NCBI GenBank assembly: GCA_016868755.1
Contig: VGFU01000008.1
Location: 1 to 54,689 of the forward strand
Direction of reading: 5' to 3'
DNA: 54,689 bases
Origin: Bacteroidota bacterium
GTDB taxonomy: Bacteria > Bacteroidota > Bacteroidia > Flavobacteriales > Schleiferiaceae
This document shows, in pieces, positions 53,677 through 54,689 of this stretch. Below the pieces are notes generated by a model that was not told where the DNA came from, did no database searches, and saw only the letters and a program-made list of their open reading frames with translations. Position 1 is the stretch's first letter. The number at the start of each line of letters is the position of its first letter. Position numbers and translations under genes: made by a program.

Positions 53677-54689
53677 ATGCTTAACCCCTTTAAATCTGTT
53701 TCGGTTTATTCGCTTCGCCAACGATGGAAGGCGGGTTTGCTCCTTTTTGCTCTAATTATTGCCGCGGCCACCCTTTGGTATACCGAATCCTTAGCGGCCA
53801 ATCTGCGCCGGCGCGAAGCCCGCGAAGTCGAGCGCTGGGCTATGGCGGTGGAGCACATCGTGCATTCGGCCGACGAGGTCGATTTGAGCTTAGCGACCGA
53901 GATTATTGAGGACAACGAGTCCATTCCGCTTTTGCTGGTCGACGACTTCGGAACCGTGGTTTCGTCGCGCAACGTCACGTGGAGCGACTCGACGGCGGCC
54001 GACACGGCAGCCTGGATCGCGCGCATGGCCGACTACGCGCCGCCCATTGAAATTGAGCTCGTTCCGGGCATGAGCCAATTCATCTACCAGTACGAGTCGA
54101 CGACCCTTCGCCAGCTGCGCACCTATCCGCGGGTCCTGCTCGGCGTAATGGCCCTATTTCTTTCGCTGTCGTACTACGGATTTCACCGGGCGCGTCGGGC
54201 CGAAGAAGATCAAGTTTGGACCGGAATGGCACGCGAAACCGCCCACCAGCTGGGCACCCCGCTGTCGGCCCTGTACGGCTGGCTGACGGTCCTCGAAGAC
54301 GAGGCAGCGGGGCAGCCCAACGTGCTTCCGCTCCTGGCCGAAGTGCGCAAAGACCTCGAGCGGCTGCAGACCGTAGCCGACCGCTTCTCCAAAATCGGGT
54401 CGGACCAGCCCGGTACCGTGGCCGACTTGGCTCCGCTCGTCGAACACAGCGTCTCCTACCTCCAAAAACGCTTGCCCAAGGGCGTGGACCTACGCTACGA
54501 AGTGGCGCCGGCGCTCCCTCCGGTGCGCTACCAGCCGGTCTTGCTGGGGTGGGTGCTCGAAAACCTAATTCGCAACGCCGTCGACGCGCTGCACGACCAA
54601 AAGGGCCGCATCGAAGTGCGGGCGCACCGCCTCGGCGACCAAGTGATCCTCGACGTTACGGACAACGGCAAGGGAATGACGGCCAAGGT
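53677..54689 (+). CDS. Sensor histidine kinase (partial, runs past the window end)
   Basis: At least 337 residues are present; the gene is cut by the window end. A first membrane helix (about 21-37, LLLFALIIAAATLWY) and a second (about 153-171, LLGVMALFLSLSYY) flank a periplasmic sensor region of about 115 residues with no recognised domain. The H-box holds the phospho-His at residue 190 (ARETAHQLGTPLSALYGWL), a long A-loop-like helix follows, and the N-box ENLIRNAVDAL is at about 295-305, then the G1 segment DNGKGM near the end. It would autophosphorylate and signal to a response regulator not in the window. The ATG follows TACCTTCG by six bases. Confidence 0.9.
   Translation, partial: MLNPFKSVSVYSLRQRWKAGLLLFALIIAAATLWYTESLAANLRRREAREVERWAMAVEHIVHSADEVDLSLATEIIEDNESIPLLLVDDFGTVVSSRNVTWSDSTAADTAAWIARMADYAPPIEIELVPGMSQFIYQYESTTLRQLRTYPRVLLGVMALFLSLSYYGFHRARRAEEDQVWTGMARETAHQLGTPLSALYGWLTVLEDEAAGQPNVLPLLAEVRKDLERLQTVADRFSKIGSDQPGTVADLAPLVEHSVSYLQKRLPKGVDLRYEVAPALPPVRYQPVLLGWVLENLIRNAVDALHDQKGRIEVRAHRLGDQVILDVTDNGKGMTAK

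Overview
The window looks like the chromosome of a G+C-rich (roughly 60% by eye, not computed) member of the Bacteroidota, most likely order Flavobacteriales near the Cryomorphaceae/Schleiferiaceae. Lineage hallmarks visible in the sequence are a fused MurF-alanine racemase, atpD-atpC standing apart from other ATP synthase genes, a short atpC, a DUF4271-hemD-rnpA cluster, an sdhCAB operon with a one-piece cytochrome b subunit, a TonB receptor with an N-terminal carboxypeptidase-like domain, a protein with a type IX secretion (T9SS) C-terminal signal, and many copies of the Bacteroidota -7 promoter element TAnnTTTG. Shine-Dalgarno sequences are largely absent. Nothing plasmid-, phage- or IS-like was seen.

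Layout. 1-5.0 kb: an outer-membrane protein, a sulfotransferase/acyltransferase pair, and a TonB receptor. 5.0-10.4 kb: prs-rplY-pth, tRNA-Leu(CAA), dCMP deaminase, a small acidic lipoprotein, glyS and a MarC-type membrane protein. 10.4-18.6 kb: a DUF3109 protein, nrdBA, a 53-residue membrane protein, a TerB/J-domain protein, a polyprenyl diphosphate synthase and dnaG. 18.6-25.1 kb: a holin-like membrane protein, then on the minus strand an eight-gene overlapping run (unknown protein, rsmI, DAHP synthase-chorismate mutase, recJ, trmB, ATL, MmcQ/YjbR, DUF502). 25.2-29.2 kb: tdk, murF-alr and an O-antigen-ligase-like protein. 29.2-34.5 kb: rnpA, hemD, DUF4271, atpC, atpD, a membrane protein and ribF. 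34.6-39.4 kb: rnr and an ECF sigma / membrane regulator / outer-membrane protein cassette. 39.5-46.1 kb: gdhA, thiL, a lipoprotein and sdhBAC. 46.1-54.7 kb: aminopeptidase P, a methyltransferase, an SDR-ALDH pair, a beta-barrel protein, a T9SS cargo protein, a metallophosphoesterase, and a sensor histidine kinase cut by the window end. No gene-free stretch exceeds 300 bp.

Most genes are housekeeping: nucleotide supply (prs, dCMP deaminase, nrdBA, tdk), translation (rplY, pth, glyS, trmB, rsmI, rnpA, rnr), wall and envelope synthesis, respiration and ATP synthesis. The unusual layer lies over them. A dispersed heptanucleotide repeat (consensus AGCAACC, or GGTTGCT on the other strand) forms one intergenic array, two in-frame arrays inside proteins, and decayed versions that begin at or next to stop codons of five plus-strand genes. 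Because 7 and 3 are coprime, the repeat encodes the same cyclic heptapeptide (SNQQPAT) in all three frames. The second pattern is a -7 promoter element only 4-8 nt upstream of many start codons, which predicts leaderless or near-leaderless mRNAs.
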